Source of the DNA: Paraescarpia echinospica
Taxonomy: Eukaryota > Annelida > Polychaeta > Sabellida > Siboglinidae
Assembly (NCBI GenBank): GCA_020002185.1
Contig: CM034532.1
Location: 31,169,966 to 31,233,965, forward strand
Reading direction: 5' to 3'
DNA length: 64,000 nucleotides
Shown here: positions 22,701-55,929 of the stretch, piece after piece
Layout: each line of letters opens with the position of its first letter
Numbering within the stretch: the stretch's first letter is position 1
The notes under the pieces: model-generated
Database searches by the model: none
Told to the model about the DNA's origin: nothing
The model's input: only the letters and a program-made list of their open reading frames with translations
Made by a program: the position numbers and the translations under genes

Positions 22701-25700
22701 ATAAACATACGTCACGTACACACCCTGTAACAAACAACAACAAAATACCAGAGTGTGGAATTGCACAATACTGGGCCAAATTGGTGTCCGGTAATTTACG
22801 CTATATTTACTCCATAACCAGCTTCTTTGTGGACAGTCCCTGTTGATAACATTTGTGCTGTATCTTAGGCCCATGAAGAAAGAAGAGACACAAAAAACAC
22901 ATCCTGCCTGTTTGTTATTTGAAAAAAATTTTGGTTGTGGACAATGTAGTGGATAATGTAAGTTAGTGTCCACCATTTCAGGTCCAGAGTGCTCTGATCA
23001 TTCTTAGCATTTTAAAAGTCTTTTGGTTGGATTCTAATGAGGTACTAGCATACATCAGTCAAGCAAATTTTGATTTCTGAAGGGTTTCACATTCTCACAT
23101 TTTAGTTAAAAGACACCATGTAACTTACATCATGCACTTCACTTGGCATTGCGCCACATAACAGTGAGTAGAGATCTTATCTTCTTCTTTAATTTTAGGT
23201 GTAGATATATCTTGGCTACCATATAAGTTTTTCATTTATTTTAAGCACTTTTGTTTTTGGTGTCCAGTCCTCCTTTTTTGGCCCAGTATTGTGCGACTAC
23301 ATGTTTACTCTAGCAGTCAATCCGACCAAGTACCAGGTAGAATTACAATTTTTGTATATAAAGGATATAACAAATTATACATATGAGATATTTGTACACC
23401 TAACACGTTTTGTCATTTCCATTCAAATCATATGACTACGTATTGGCAAGAATAGAAAAGGTATTATTGGAATATGAAACAGACACAATCATGACAAAAT
23501 GATTGAGCCCATACTCACTAGGTGGCGCAACAGTTTCTACTCTATTCTGCATGAATTCAGACTTATCAAGTCTTTCTAAGTGTTCTAAATTTGAATCCTG
23601 AGTACACAGTTGGAGAATTGTATGCACAGATGTCATGAAACAGAGCTACAAACATTGATCACCTAGATCTATATACAGGGAGGTCATCTTTGGGAGACAT
23701 AACCAATCGAGAAGAAACTGAAAGAAACTGAAGCGCCATCTAATGATTATGATCTTGCTCAGGACGGTGACAAGATAAATATGAATACTTTATAAAATAT
23801 GTTTGTTTTCTCTTGCTTTAATAATCTTAGCAAATCTCCCTGTGCAACGTACTTTATCGGGATAACCCTGCGGACTCTTGCTCGGGTCCTGGTCGATGCC
23901 ACCACCAATGCGGAAGCCACACCGATACTTCTGCTTTCCGTCTGGGTCACAGACCGCTGTGCCTTGCTCCGTATATTCCGGCTCCTTGTGCAGGACAATG
24001 GGAATCTGGGACAGACATGTTCATTGATGGGTCACATGCTACTTCAACATTCATAGTTAGTACTTACCACCAGGGGCTTAGCCAGAGACCCGTCTGCCTG
24101 TCTTAAAAACTGGCAGACAACTGGCCAAGACAGGCAATTACAACTGATAAGACAGTTGGAATTTAGAGGGGACCAGCTGGCCACTAGATTAACTAATAGT
24201 TCCAAGCCTAGAACTACAGTCTAGTCTATAACTGGTAGCAACACAAATAAAATGGAACGGTATTAAACAAATTAATCGCTCAAATGACGTGCAGGTTTGT
24301 CATTGAAAAACTAAATTGACCAATAATAGCTGTAATTGACGTGAATGGCCTCCTCGCAAGCTGTTTGTGCGCTAAAAAGCACTTTTGATTAATTCAAAAT
24401 AAAAAATTGTTTCTGGCTAAAGGCCTGCATACCACTTTGTGCATGGTACCAACAATGATATTTACGTCAACTTTCAGTTAAGACTACGCAACAAATAGTT
24501 TATGGATAATTATAGTAATATTAAAAATCTATATCCAGTTACATATAGTATTTATAGCATAAAAATGACAACAACCAACATTATCAGTTTATCCTGTGGA
24601 TACCGGCAGGGTAAAATGGCTGCATTAGTGGCAATGGCTACTGCCGCTTCAAATATTGTAAATTCTTATAATAACAGTTTTTTGACCGCACTAATCCTCT
24701 ATACATGGAGTCATGGACTTGCAACATGTTCATCCAGCTGTGAGAAAATTTTATCAGAAACAGACTGCTGGGGTTGGGGAGGGGAGCTGCTTCTTATTTA
24801 CTAAAATGGGAGCACACATTAAAAGAAATTGTTACAGCATTAATTTCATTAGTGGAATAGTTCGGTTTCCTCACTCTTTCTGTCTTTGGTATATATTCAT
24901 GTTGGCTGTTTCATAACAAACATTTGACAGTATAATCCACGAGTGCTCGAGAGATCTATTCAAACAAGCGTTCGTGCGGATGTGAATAAATCAGATAGTG
25001 TGCATGCGTACATGATAAAAAGTAGCTGGGAATTTCCAAGGAAATCAATACTACCTTCAGGTTTGCTATCCTCCACATAAATAAACTGCTGGATAGCATT
25101 ACCGCCGTTTACAAGTAGTGAAACTGTTCCCCAATGCATACAAACCATGGCGTCTATCTTTACGCCAGAGGTAGCAAAATATCCTACACATGGGTAAATG
25201 TGTACTGTAACCTGTCATGGATTCGATAACTTGAACAAAAAGTATAATTTAAAACTCTAAAACAATAGTAAACCAGAGTACACTAAAGGAACATGGACTA
25301 TGGCAAGCTTCGAAGCCTAGCAAGAGGATTCGAATACATGTTGATACTATTGATTGAGAATCTGATGTTCTTAAACACTACACTGGCTGCTACCGTTCTC
25401 CATCCAGTTAAATGTGCACAACATCAATCCAAGGATGCCTTGAATTAAGATTACACCATTTAACAACTAACAAAATGGTCTTTAATTCTAGCTCGTGATT
25501 AATTTAAAGTCTATGGATATTCATCTGGATACGATAAAATAGCCTGGGGGGGTCTATTCATCTGGATATGGATGAAGTCTATGCGCTTTTTTACTGGATA
25601 AATGTACGTACGAACAAATAGCGTATGGTCACCAAGAAACTATTTGACCGGATAGCCCTACGGCGCTATTTGGACGGATATATATACACATAATACAGAC

Positions 25701-27161
25701 AAATAGCCCATGATTATGTATACGCTATTTGACCGAATAAACATGCCATGACAGCTTATATGCTGTTTGACCGGATAACTAAAAGGTTATTTACGTAAAC
25801 AAAAACTAAATATGGATTATCTTATCTATGACAAACTAGCATGAACCACTGCTTATCAACAACCTATGATAATCAGAGCGTCTGAATCAGTCTTGATTCA
25901 AATGTGTTGGACCTATTTGATTGTATGTGCCCATTATATCATAGGATTCCGGGTTGGTTACAAAAATTAAACGTGTCATTATTTTTTACATAATACAATG
26001 TAACTGTGCATTTTTTTGTCAGATGTCATTACTAACAGTCTACCCAAATAAAACTTCAAATTTTTCAAGCCTACAACTAAATACTACATTTTAATCAATG
26101 TAATGGTTAACTTAACTATTTTGTTTGTCATTTGTGGCAGGTGGATTCCCTTAATTTTACGAAGAAAAATTGTGATCCCTCACGGTATTAATCTTACAAG
26201 AATTTTTAACAATTTCAACATTATAGGACTTTACGATGTACTATTGCATAGCTTATATTGTGGTACCAGTAATGTTTCCAATTTGGTGATAAAACTAAAA
26301 CAGTTTGACATCTGATTAAATGGAGATAACTTTAATACATGATATAACATACAGCACAGCATAGCCGAAGAGGTAATACAGCAGAAGCATCCAGTACTTC
26401 CCCTTCGGCTCTGTTAATACATGCATTACATAATATTTGTGTAATTTATCAAGGCAATATGTGCTCATTTTTGGTTTCTGTTGTTATGTTTCCTTTGTTG
26501 GACTGTGTAAATTAAGTTTCTCTGTTCGAAATTGGTAACAGCTGTCAATAAAGTTTCAAAATCTTCGAACACACAACCAACCATTACCGCGTCCATCTCA
26601 GACCTTCTCACCTGTGCGAATTTAATTTGAACTTTCGCGAGATGCGCAAAAACTTGTGAAATGATGTGAAATCGATCGTATCCAGTTGAATAGCCACTCC
26701 ATAATTTAAAAACACGCTATTATGCTGGAATTATAGGCTATTTATTTATTTTTTAAGTAACAAAATCTGTCAATCAATTCAATGGCCACAATGCCAATTT
26801 AGTATGCCTTTGGCACTTTGTGGGACTAAACCTAATGATAGTTGTCATTCACTCTCATAAGGGTGTACGAGGGAGGGGTGTGTAGGAAGGGGTTGCAGAG
26901 CCAGTGCCTCGAAAGCCAGGGTGGTAGGCTTAGTAATCTATTTTTAGAACATCAACTTCTCAAGACAAGTTAGGCCAGTTGGGATTCCCCCTTGTAAACT
27001 AAGCATGAGCGTGGATTTGAGAATTAGTATCAAACTGAATTGGAACGCAACCACATAAAGTTGATTGCTACATCATGTTTTTATACAACATGCATGCTTA
27101 GCAATTTTAGCGAGCTTACACCATAACATTCCAAGGGATCGCCTGCTGTATGTCCCGCCAT
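19563..27161 (-). CDS. TAX1BP3: TAX1BP3/TIP-1-like single-PDZ protein, complete (four exons)
   Basis: This encodes a small protein made almost entirely of one PDZ domain. Known TIP-1 binds C-terminal peptides (for example beta-catenin, Kir2.3, rhotekin, glutaminase) and acts as a cytosolic competitor of PDZ scaffolds. The coding exons on the minus strand are 27161-27120, 24005-23853, 22724-22647 and 19772-19563, all joined in phase 0: 14+51+26+69 = 160 residues (human TIP-1 is 124). The peptide-binding loop CGFRIGGGIDQDPSK (residues 43-57) and GVYVTYVYEGGPAHQSGL match the family closely, as does VNGHDFTVVTHKKA. The ORF extends about 30 residues beyond the PDZ domain as a Q/P/Y/S-rich tail ending QYQRGY, which is absent from human TIP-1. 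The start is read from AAGATGGCGGGA on the minus strand. Intron 3 carries a large minisatellite. The start codon lies 266 bp from that of NDC1 in divergent orientation. Confidence 0.85.
20035..21590. repeat. 42/29-bp minisatellite with ~490-bp higher-order unit
   Basis: The basic unit is ctgtctccaccaactgtctc plus cacacccctctatcttgcacta (42 bp); a shorter 29-bp form lacks one ctgtctccaccaa copy. Rare variants ctattttgcactac (near 20254 and 20745) and cttgtactactgcctccgcc (near 20484 and 20973) recur about 490 bp apart, showing a segmental duplication inside the array. It lies in TAX1BP3 intron 3, about 260 bp from exon 4. Confidence 0.9.
22000..22345 (-). mobile_element. LINE 3'-end fragment
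   Basis: On the minus strand, 22340-22200 translates to DRFFSVSAPRMWNTLPFKLK followed by a LKTNLFRVAF-type end. This is the usual C-terminus of Jockey/CR1-type polymerases. An A/T-rich tail follows toward 22000. The fragment lies in TAX1BP3 intron 3 in sense orientation. Confidence 0.75.
22647..22724 (-). CDS. TAX1BP3: TAX1BP3 exon 3 (central PDZ strand)
   Basis: This 78-bp exon lies between a ttgttacag acceptor and a GTGGGT donor. It encodes 26 residues: GVYVTYVYEGGPAHQSGL then QVHDKLLQ, equivalent to GIYVT...GLQIGDKIMQ in human TIP-1. Confidence 0.9.
23853..24005 (-). CDS. TAX1BP3: TAX1BP3 exon 2 (PDZ carboxylate-binding loop)
   Basis: The minus-strand exon runs from a tgtcccag acceptor to a GTACGT donor. 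It encodes 51 residues starting IPIVLHKEPEYTEQG and containing FRIGGGIDQDPSK, the TIP-1 signature equivalent to the GLGF loop. Confidence 0.9.
25500..25800. repeat. Degenerate array of gctatttgaccggata motifs
   Basis: ctatttgaccggata, ctatttggacggata, ctatttgaccgaataa and ctgtttgaccggataa recur every 40-60 bp, after two attcatctggata copies. It lies in TAX1BP3 intron 1. Confidence 0.6.
27120..27161 (-). CDS. TAX1BP3: TAX1BP3 exon 1 (start codon)
   Basis: On the minus strand the ATG at 27161-27159 sits in AAGATGGCGGG, a YY1-like context common at metazoan start regions. It encodes MAGHTAGDPLECYG and then a GTAAGC donor in phase 0. Its length equals the N-terminal exon of the human protein up to the first PDZ strand. 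It is assigned by phase, length and position rather than strong sequence identity. Confidence 0.55.
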
Positions 27162-27427
27162 CTTTTCGACGTCCAAACATACGCGATGGATCACGGTCAA
27201 CCAGAAATTTATTCATTCAAGTAATGACATGCGTAAAGACATTTACCAGCACTTTATTACACATTTTTACATGTCAACATGTGTTTCAAATAAAAATAAA
27301 ACGATGCTGTGAAGTGTTATGTGTTTGCGAGATTTATAAAAACTCCGCGAAACTTAAATTATGGAAGCATGTTGTCTTGGTCTGTAGCATATATTGCGTT
27401 ATTAGCTCCCACGTATAATTCTATAGA
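27162..27427. promoter_or_regulatory. Putative bidirectional promoter between TAX1BP3 and NDC1
   Basis: The 266 bp between the divergent start codons must hold both 5' UTRs and the core promoters, unless an upstream non-coding exon exists. The TAX1BP3 side has AAGATGGCGGGA over its start (YY1-like). I see no clear TATA box placed for either gene and no strong CpG island; the interval is AT-rich. The promoter role is inferred from layout. Confidence 0.5.
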
Positions 27428-48893
<21,466 letters not shown>

Positions 48894-49790
48894 AAGAACT
48901 TGCATTTCTGGAAGGACGAGCAATTTATCTCATCTACAGTCCAGCAGTATAATGAGATAAATCTTGTCAGATCAGTTATGTTGACTCAAAGACTGTCAAT
49001 GCTAGGTGAAATTATTGAAGACTGAAGATGTATTCAAGCTAAGAAGATTGTCTTTAATTGACCATCCATCACGTAACACATAACCTGTTGCTTATCAAAA
49101 GGTCTGTCAAGCCATACTGAACTGCGTGAAAATGTGTAAATTCTAGCCACAATGTCATGCTACCCTGGTAATGTCATTCAGATACCATTATCAACATTTA
49201 ATCAACATTGTTGGCAAAGCTTGACGGAAGTCACGCACATAATTTGGGTTATTAAACATTCTATGTAACAACCATTGTCACTTAGACATGCCTTGTATAA
49301 TGAACATCATGTTAACACACACAAAATATTTTTTAAATAGTCAATTTAATTTTTTAGTTTTATTCAAGGCTCTTCTTAATTATGTATTAAACAATGTGTT
49401 GTTTGTTTATACGAATGCATTTCAGAACTATATGGCATGTTGTGAAATAAGGATGTTTACAGAATATGCTTAATTAAAAACTGTAATGTAGCTACTATAT
49501 TCGTTGTATATAGCTGTGAGTGAAATATGTTGTCCCTATAAAATCTATGAAATTTTGTTTTAATTGTTCAGTTACTTTGTGAAACCAGAGGAAATGTTGT
49601 CAGTGGTTAATATTGTCAATTATTAGACATGTGTTAGACACTATCCACTGACTCAAACCGTTATTTATTATATGAGGTTTTGAATGTTTGATATGTTCGT
49701 GTGGGTACTAGACTTGACAGTGGTGTGAATATGTGCACAAGAAATACATGGTACACTTAAAATCTGCACAAACAGTTAGCAAAATGTACA
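48894..49790. other. NDC1 3' UTR and flank
   Basis: AT-rich sequence after the stop. ATTAAA at about 49252 and 49455 are the nearest poly(A)-like hexamers. It contains the dispersed repeat at 49050-49235. Confidence 0.4.
49050..49235 (+). repeat. Dispersed repeat shared with 45.1 kb
   Basis: A second copy of the family seen at 45090-45370 in the same orientation, about 160 bp after the NDC1 stop and therefore probably inside its 3' UTR. Confidence 0.5.
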
Positions 49791-50261
49791 CGTTGTCACG
49801 CTAACATTTATCCGGGCGTTAAATAATATCCAGGTGACGTTTCTGCACGTGCGCATATCTAGGGGAATGTATTTAGCACCAGCTACAACTGTCGCGCTTT
49901 CATTTATAAAAAAAAGTTATGTATGTTTATATATACATTTATATAGTTGTCTATAAATATATACATAAATTATTAAATGTTTGCTTCCCACAGACAAACA
50001 ATTTCTGTCGTAAAACAGTTTCCTCTCCACGCACACGTCACGTGACTTACTCTTATACTTGGTCACAAATCTGAAACAGCAAATTATTATTATATACTCT
50101 AAATGTAACGCTCGTATTACGACAACAAACGAAACATATTTAACTACTGGATATTATTTATCACTACGTGATCTACTGGTGCCAAATATTATGCCTTGCA
50201 TATGCACATAAACATCACCCAGATAAAATTTAATGCCCGGATAAATGTAAGCGCATCACTG
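49789..50261. mobile_element. MITE of about 470 bp with long inverted ends
   Basis: Left acatttatccgggc with flanking sequence is inverted at 50210-50261 (gcccggataaatgt). The ends begin CACGTTG/CAGTGATG next to TA on both sides, suggesting a mariner-like type. No coding capacity. Confidence 0.65.
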
Positions 50262-50404
50262 TACGCATGTGTATAAATAAAATGTTTATTTAGTAAGATG
50301 TGGGACAAATGCATATGTAGACCACTTTAATTCAGATCTGTAATTATTTGTTACACACAAATTTGAATGCTAAACTTCTTGCGATTGAAGAGAAAATGCT
50401 ATGA

Positions 50405-50945
50405 ATTCTCATTTTTTTTATTCACCGTCCCATAACCTGACGGTCGTTGGGGCACCACTGATGACTTGACAGCTTCTGCCAGCTCTTTTGATTTTCTGCT
50501 GCCCTCTGGGAGGTGCCGAAGGTCAAGCCAGTTCACTCCTGGATGTTGTCTTCCCACCTCTTCCTCTGTCTCCCTCTCTTTCTTCCTCCTGGCACAGCGC
50601 CCTGCAGGATGTTTTTTGCAAAGCCGGTTGATCTAGTAACATGACCATATCACTTTAGCTTTAGTTTACTGATTGTCGTCAGGAGGTCTTCAAAGGGTCC
50701 GATGGCTTGTTTAATTCTGTTGCAGACTTCTTCATTGGTCATATAGTCCTTGTATGAGATGCGCAGGATTTTGCGGTAGCATCTCATCTCCATGGTCTGG
50801 ATTCTTCTTTGCAGGCCTGCTGTAATGGTTCATGTCTCGCAAGCGTAAAGGAATACTGACATCACAAGGGAGCTCATCAGTCTGATACTGAAGCTGAGTG
50901 AGATGTTGTCAAATGGCTTTATAGTCTTGTCAGCACTGCTGATGT
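50405..50945 (-). mobile_element. LINE polymerase C-terminal fragment (pseudogenised)
   Basis: Minus-strand translation gives KILRISYKDYMTNEEVCNRI, GRKRGRQRKRWEDNIQE and related segments typical of LINE polymerase C-termini. At least two Trp codons are now TGA and the frame shifts near the 5' side. It is debris with no intact gene. Confidence 0.75.
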
Positions 50946-51129
50946 CTGTCTCCAGACATGCAAAATTGCATTTTCTTAAATACATATTAACTGATGTGAC
51001 ATGGTTACTAAGACACTACCCATCATGCTGCCCAGTTATGATATCCACAAAAACAGCATTGCGCATTAATACCAGTTTCATTCATTAGATGTCACTACAG
51101 GAGCAATTTTGTTTCGGAACTTATGTAAA

Positions 51130-51462
51130 AAAGTAAGTTCTAGCTTACATAGCCCAGTATCTAGTCCTTAGGGCTGCTCAGAGTGCTTTACTCCTGGCAG
51201 ATCTGTTCAATCAAATACCATCTCGAATTCTCTGAGAAGCATTCAGCCACGCTGCAATTACTAGGCAAATACTATTTGTACACAGATATCCACCAGTGTC
51301 TATAGCCAGGTACTCATTCATACAGCTGCATGAACTGAAGCAACGTAGACTGAATGAACTTGCCCAAAATTCAACACGGCAGCACAGGATTCAAACCAGC
51401 GTTCTCTCGATTAAGAGTCCGACACTCGATCTATAGCCACTGCACCATTGCGCTCCACTACA
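51130..51462 (-). mobile_element. tRNA-derived SINE, full length, minus strand
   Basis: It is the same family as 47152-47490 in reverse, with box B (GGTTTGAATCC, 51397-51387) and a box A-like TGCAGTGGCTATAG. The body and tail match along the whole length. Confidence 0.85.
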
Positions 51463-51574
51463 GAAGATCAAACCATATTACCGACCAATATGTAATTCTA
51501 TACAGTTTTGTGGTCTTTGCAAAATTGTGCAAGATTCCATCCTCTATACGTGGTGATCAACACACTGCAAAATT

Positions 51575-51720
51575 ACCATGATTTTATCACTTATCAGATG
51601 TTTCATGTAGAGTTGTTTATCAATATGCAGTCTGCTGTAAATTTGAATAAAATATGACGTCTCAAAATCCAGCATTTGTTGGTACAACACTCGGTACTGA
51701 AATGTACTGGTACTAGCCAA
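51575..51720 (-). repeat. Left member of an inverted repeat pair (with 53.4 kb)
   Basis: Read on the minus strand it has aaatgctggattttga, cagactgcatattgataaac and catgaaacatctgataag, matching 53365-53512 on the plus strand. Confidence 0.8.
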
Positions 51721-51739
51721 AACAGTGAGTTTTGCAATT

Positions 51740-53350
51740 GTTTTCAAGTGTAGATAATTTTAAATACTACATGAAATATAACGTTGTGTAGCAAGATCAA
51801 TTTATGCTATAGGCACTTGAAATTGTGTTTATTGTTATATATTTGTAACCATTAAAATATATAAACTCGAAAGACTACAATGTAGGATGTTTTATAGCTG
51901 TAGATAAATTAATATGTTACATATATATATACATATATTATTGAAGACCTTTAGTCTGATTTTCTGTTAAATGCATGACAGTTAGTTTATTTTATCATTA
52001 TATTATATAGGCATAAGGCTATTACATAGGTCTAGGACAGATTTTGTCTCTATATATACTAGTCAATACTGCCTATAGCCTAGAGTGTATAACAAAGCAC
52101 TTTAGTCTTCATAATTTAGTTTCAATTACTTTTTAAAACTTATTTAACATTAAATTGTAATTCGTTTTTTGTTGGTTAATGTTATTGCATTTTGTAATAT
52201 TTATGTCCTCATTCATTCATCTGTTTGGTTTGGTAGGGTACCGTATGTATACTTTGATTTAACTTAGTTAGGCAAGGGCCATGTCCATGGCCGAATCATT
52301 AGTTACGCTTGTCTCGTGGGTCTGGGAGAGATCGTACAACACAATGACATTTTGTGTCATGTTGGTTACGAATAATTTGTATAAAAGGTTAATTTCTGGC
52401 ATATTTTTTAGATGTGTGAGAATGCCGGATTATAAAATATGTTTTGATACGTTTATTGAAAAACAATCTTTTGTCGTCAAGTACGCCATCAGCAAGTCAC
52501 GCCAACCATTTTGATCAGTTGTCCTTCGAAGCAAAATGGCTACCGACCAATTTACCCCTTACATTCAACGTGACCGGCTAGTACTACTTTGTCTATGTCG
52601 CGCTCGAATAACACTTATTTTTCCGATAAATGAGAACAACTATGTTTATTTTGTAACATTATGATCTACAATTAATACAGAATCAAAAAATCATATGATG
52701 CAATTCCAATAGGGCATGCTTATTATGGCCACTTGGCTCCGTCGCGTAGGAATTTGCGCATTTATTATGTAAAGCTTCTGGCAACAGTTGCCGTAGGAAT
52801 AAACGCCATAGCCACGGTAGCTGTGACGACTGTTACCCGCCAACAAGACTAGGTGATTTTTCCTTTACATTTTACCTTGTACACTTAGCTAATGTACCAC
52901 AGTCTGTTTCGGTCCTAACTCGGTCAATTGATGTCGGTGTTTTTAGGGAAAACTGATCACGGAATGGTCCCATATTGTACTGCCGTGATCAGTGTTTGTA
53001 ACTAAACATGGCGTTGTGAGAATTGAACAGTTAGACTGAATTTCGCAGCTGTTTTTCACGAGTTTGACTAGTTTTTGTGTTGTTTATCAGAGGTCGATTG
53101 ATGTTGCCTTCCGTTCTAACAAGTAGCGCGGCATTTCAGCGATATTTCATGTATAAGACATCTTCGTGGATGTGAGATAACGGATAATTTGTGCAGTTTA
53201 AATAAGTTTGTTGGGAAATGTGAATCTTCAATGGCAGTTGTGAACTCGTCGCCATGGACATGGAAATAGACTGAGCGAGTCACATGGTCCGTCATTCAGT
53301 AGATTGCATTTGGCATCATTTCGACATTTGTATAAAGTCGTATTTTATTA
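51740..53350. other. Sequence between the inverted repeats, no recognised gene
   Basis: AT-rich. No frame longer than about 80 codons looks coding. It could be the interior of a non-autonomous foldback element. Confidence 0.4.
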
Positions 53351-53364
53351 AAAGGAAATGGTCA

Positions 53365-53512
53365 TATTACAAAACCAGTCCTACTACAAATGCTGGATTT
53401 TGAAATGTCATATTTTATAAAAATTTACATTTATGGCAGACTGCATATTTATAAACAACACTGCATGAAACATCTGATAACTGATAAAATCGTGGTTGTT
53501 TTGCAGTTTCTC
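53365..53512 (+). repeat. Right member of an inverted repeat pair (with 51.6 kb)
   Basis: See 51575-51720. The two copies bracket about 1.65 kb and may be the long inverted ends of one element. Confidence 0.8.
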
Positions 53513-54464
53513 CTAAATGCAATATGCAGTTGCCTTTTTACGTATTGCAGATATATGGAAAACATGAAAAAATTAAAGAAATTTGTAAAACTGGCATGTC
53601 AAAAATGTATTTTATTTAAGTCTGCACACATACTAACCCTAGGGTATAACTCAGTCGGCAGGTACAATTAATAATTTAGACTAGTTAAATAATCATTGGC
53701 CCAAGGTAACTTGCATTATTAAAGGACAACCTTTATTAAACATTGATGTAACAATATACGGTGAACCACTGTTGTGTTGAAAATAATGTCACCCAATATA
53801 TGTTATACTTATTCTGCAACAGTTGCAAATTAGCATACCTTCTTTGCATTTTATTCTTGTGAGATCTAAATTATATTATTTGAAAAATTAAATCGGTGAC
53901 AATCATGACGTTGTTTAGTGGTGCTGCATGATCTCTGTTAGCTTTTCATGCATGTCTAGAAATAGCTGACCCTAGTGTTTGAAAGTGATAATATTTCCAT
54001 GATCGATAATACAAGTTAAACTGTTTGTTTGGTAATTGCGAAAGACAGGCAGAGTGGAACTGTTAAATCAGACCAGGCAATGAACAACACTGAATTGACA
54101 ACCCATCGCAAATCATCAATTGTCGAGAAGGTTGCCTAGCACAGTAACATGATATCCAGTATGAAATAATTTTCAACACAGTGCCAGTGGTCAATGCTAT
54201 GCAGGGCCCAATGTCAATGTACACAATTTGTGAATGAAAGACACGTACATGAAATTATAGCTAGCATTGAACTGACAAATTCAAGTAAAAGGTTTCATTT
54301 GATGAACATGTTTGCACATGTTATCGTTGGTATGTGACCCACTAGTGATTGAGAATTATCACTGGCACAGTTGATATACAATAAAAAAACAGACAAGTAA
54401 CATTGCTTATGCTTGTCAGCTTTGTGAGCTTAAATATTCTTGCTGAGAAAAGTATGCTTTAATG

Positions 54465-55155
54465 TCATTAATGGAAAACTAATTAAATGTCTATGGTAAA
54501 TATAACTTAAATAATTTAAGTTTTTCTGAGTGCATGTATTTTCAAGATTTTATACAAAATTGCGTTCTTTGTGATCATAGCCATCGTCCATCTGAACGAT
54601 AGTGCAAAACATTCCCCTTCGATGGAAGCGTTCGTTATAAACTCGATTCGAAAATCCCACAAGTCTGAATCACTGGAATTTGACATAATGACAATGTCGA
54701 GAATTACATCAAGGCTAAAAAACACCACTCGCTTTGTCGCGCAGCGTATTAAAACTTCTTTACAACAAAAGACACCGCTCAAAAGTTAGTCTTACCCTCT
54801 CATGGTCAGAACGCCCGAATCAACCCGACTCCCACTCATGGCCAGAAAGCCTGAATACACCCGAATACAGGGGCACATTTAAACTGGTACCGCGAAACAG
54901 TGTCATTATGTCGAACTCCAGTGATTCGGACTTTGATGGGATTTTCAAATCGAGTTTATAACGAACGCTGCCATCGAAGGGGAATGTTTTGCACTATGGT
55001 TACGCATTTTAAATATAACACCGACTTAATAGTTGAGACAGGATGACGATTATGATCACAAAGAATGCCATTTTGTATAAAATCTTGAAAATATATGTAC
55101 TCTGAAAAAACAAAATTATTTCTGTTTTATTTACCATAGACATTTAATTAGTTTT
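54465..55155. repeat. Long inverted repeat, ~230-bp arms
   Basis: The left arm (about 54465-54703: attttcaagattttatacaa, gcaaaacattccccttcgat) is inverted at about 54893-55155. The ~190-bp centre contains ccctctcatggtcagaacgc (54791), which is itself related to 55808-55915 in reverse. Confidence 0.85.
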
Positions 55156-55479
55156 CCATTCTGTAGCATAGTATTTTATGAACATTTCATACGCAGCATG
55201 TAACCGCTAATTATTAATGACAAATATAAAAAAGTATTCTTGAAAATTATTTAAGTATTTAATTTTTGTCAAACTTTAGCAATTCATGTTTAGGTAATAA
55301 ATTGACATATATGTCACATACTTGGCTAGTTACACCAGGGATTAGTTCTTCAGATGGAGTGAAAATGTTATTTGAATCGGATCAAACATTATTTATTTGC
55401 ATTCATGCAACCCGAGTATATCACATGATTCACTCACAGCACATTCTCTTGATTTAATAGGATCCAATAACAGGCACAT

Positions 55480-55512
55480 ATTTGCATTAATCTGGCCTTG
55501 AGAGGGTTAATC
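55480..55512. repeat. piggyBac-like terminus GAGAGGG-TTAA
   Basis: ctggccttgagagggttaa is the inverse of ccctctcatggtcaga at 54791 (14 of 16 bases) and abuts TTAA. It may be the right end of a TTAA-targeting MITE that spans 54791-55505. Confidence 0.45.
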
Positions 55513-55807
55513 GTAGAAATCGCCTGCAGATGCATGTTTTGGAATAATTCCCGGGTGCATCCATGTTTATGCCCGCAGCAAATGATCAGCTTTAATCTCA
55601 TTGGCTAAAAATCACCAATAAAATATTCACTATGTGGCGTAAAATAAGGACCAGAAATTGTGTGACGCAGAGTTCGACTACAAAACCGCTTGGTGGTTGG
55701 CGCTATTTAGCCACGGAAATCGCCAACATTTCAAACTTTTGACGCTTACCAGTGAAACTTCAATATTATTATATGCTAACTGCCAAAATAAATTGCCGTT
55801 ATTGGAT

Positions 55808-55915
55808 GACACGGTTTCGCGGTACCAGTTTAAATATGCTCCTGTATTCGGGCGTCCTGGCCATGAGTGGGAGTCGGGTTGATTCATGCGTTCTGACCAC
55901 GCGAGGGTTAAACAA
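55808..55915 (-). repeat. Inverted copy of the 54.8-kb segment next to TTAA
   Basis: Its reverse complement starts TTAACCCTCGCGTGGTCAGA and continues collinear with 54791-54895 (aatcaacccgactcccactc, aactggtaccgcgaaac). Confidence 0.75.
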
Positions 55916-55929
55916 AATACATGCACTAT

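Noticed and set aside
25049..25148. Minus-strand ATG frame as TAX1BP3 exon 1 (MVCMHWGTVS...)
   Set aside because: Its best donor is phase 1 and does not fit the phase-0 start of exon 2, whereas 27161-27120 fits.
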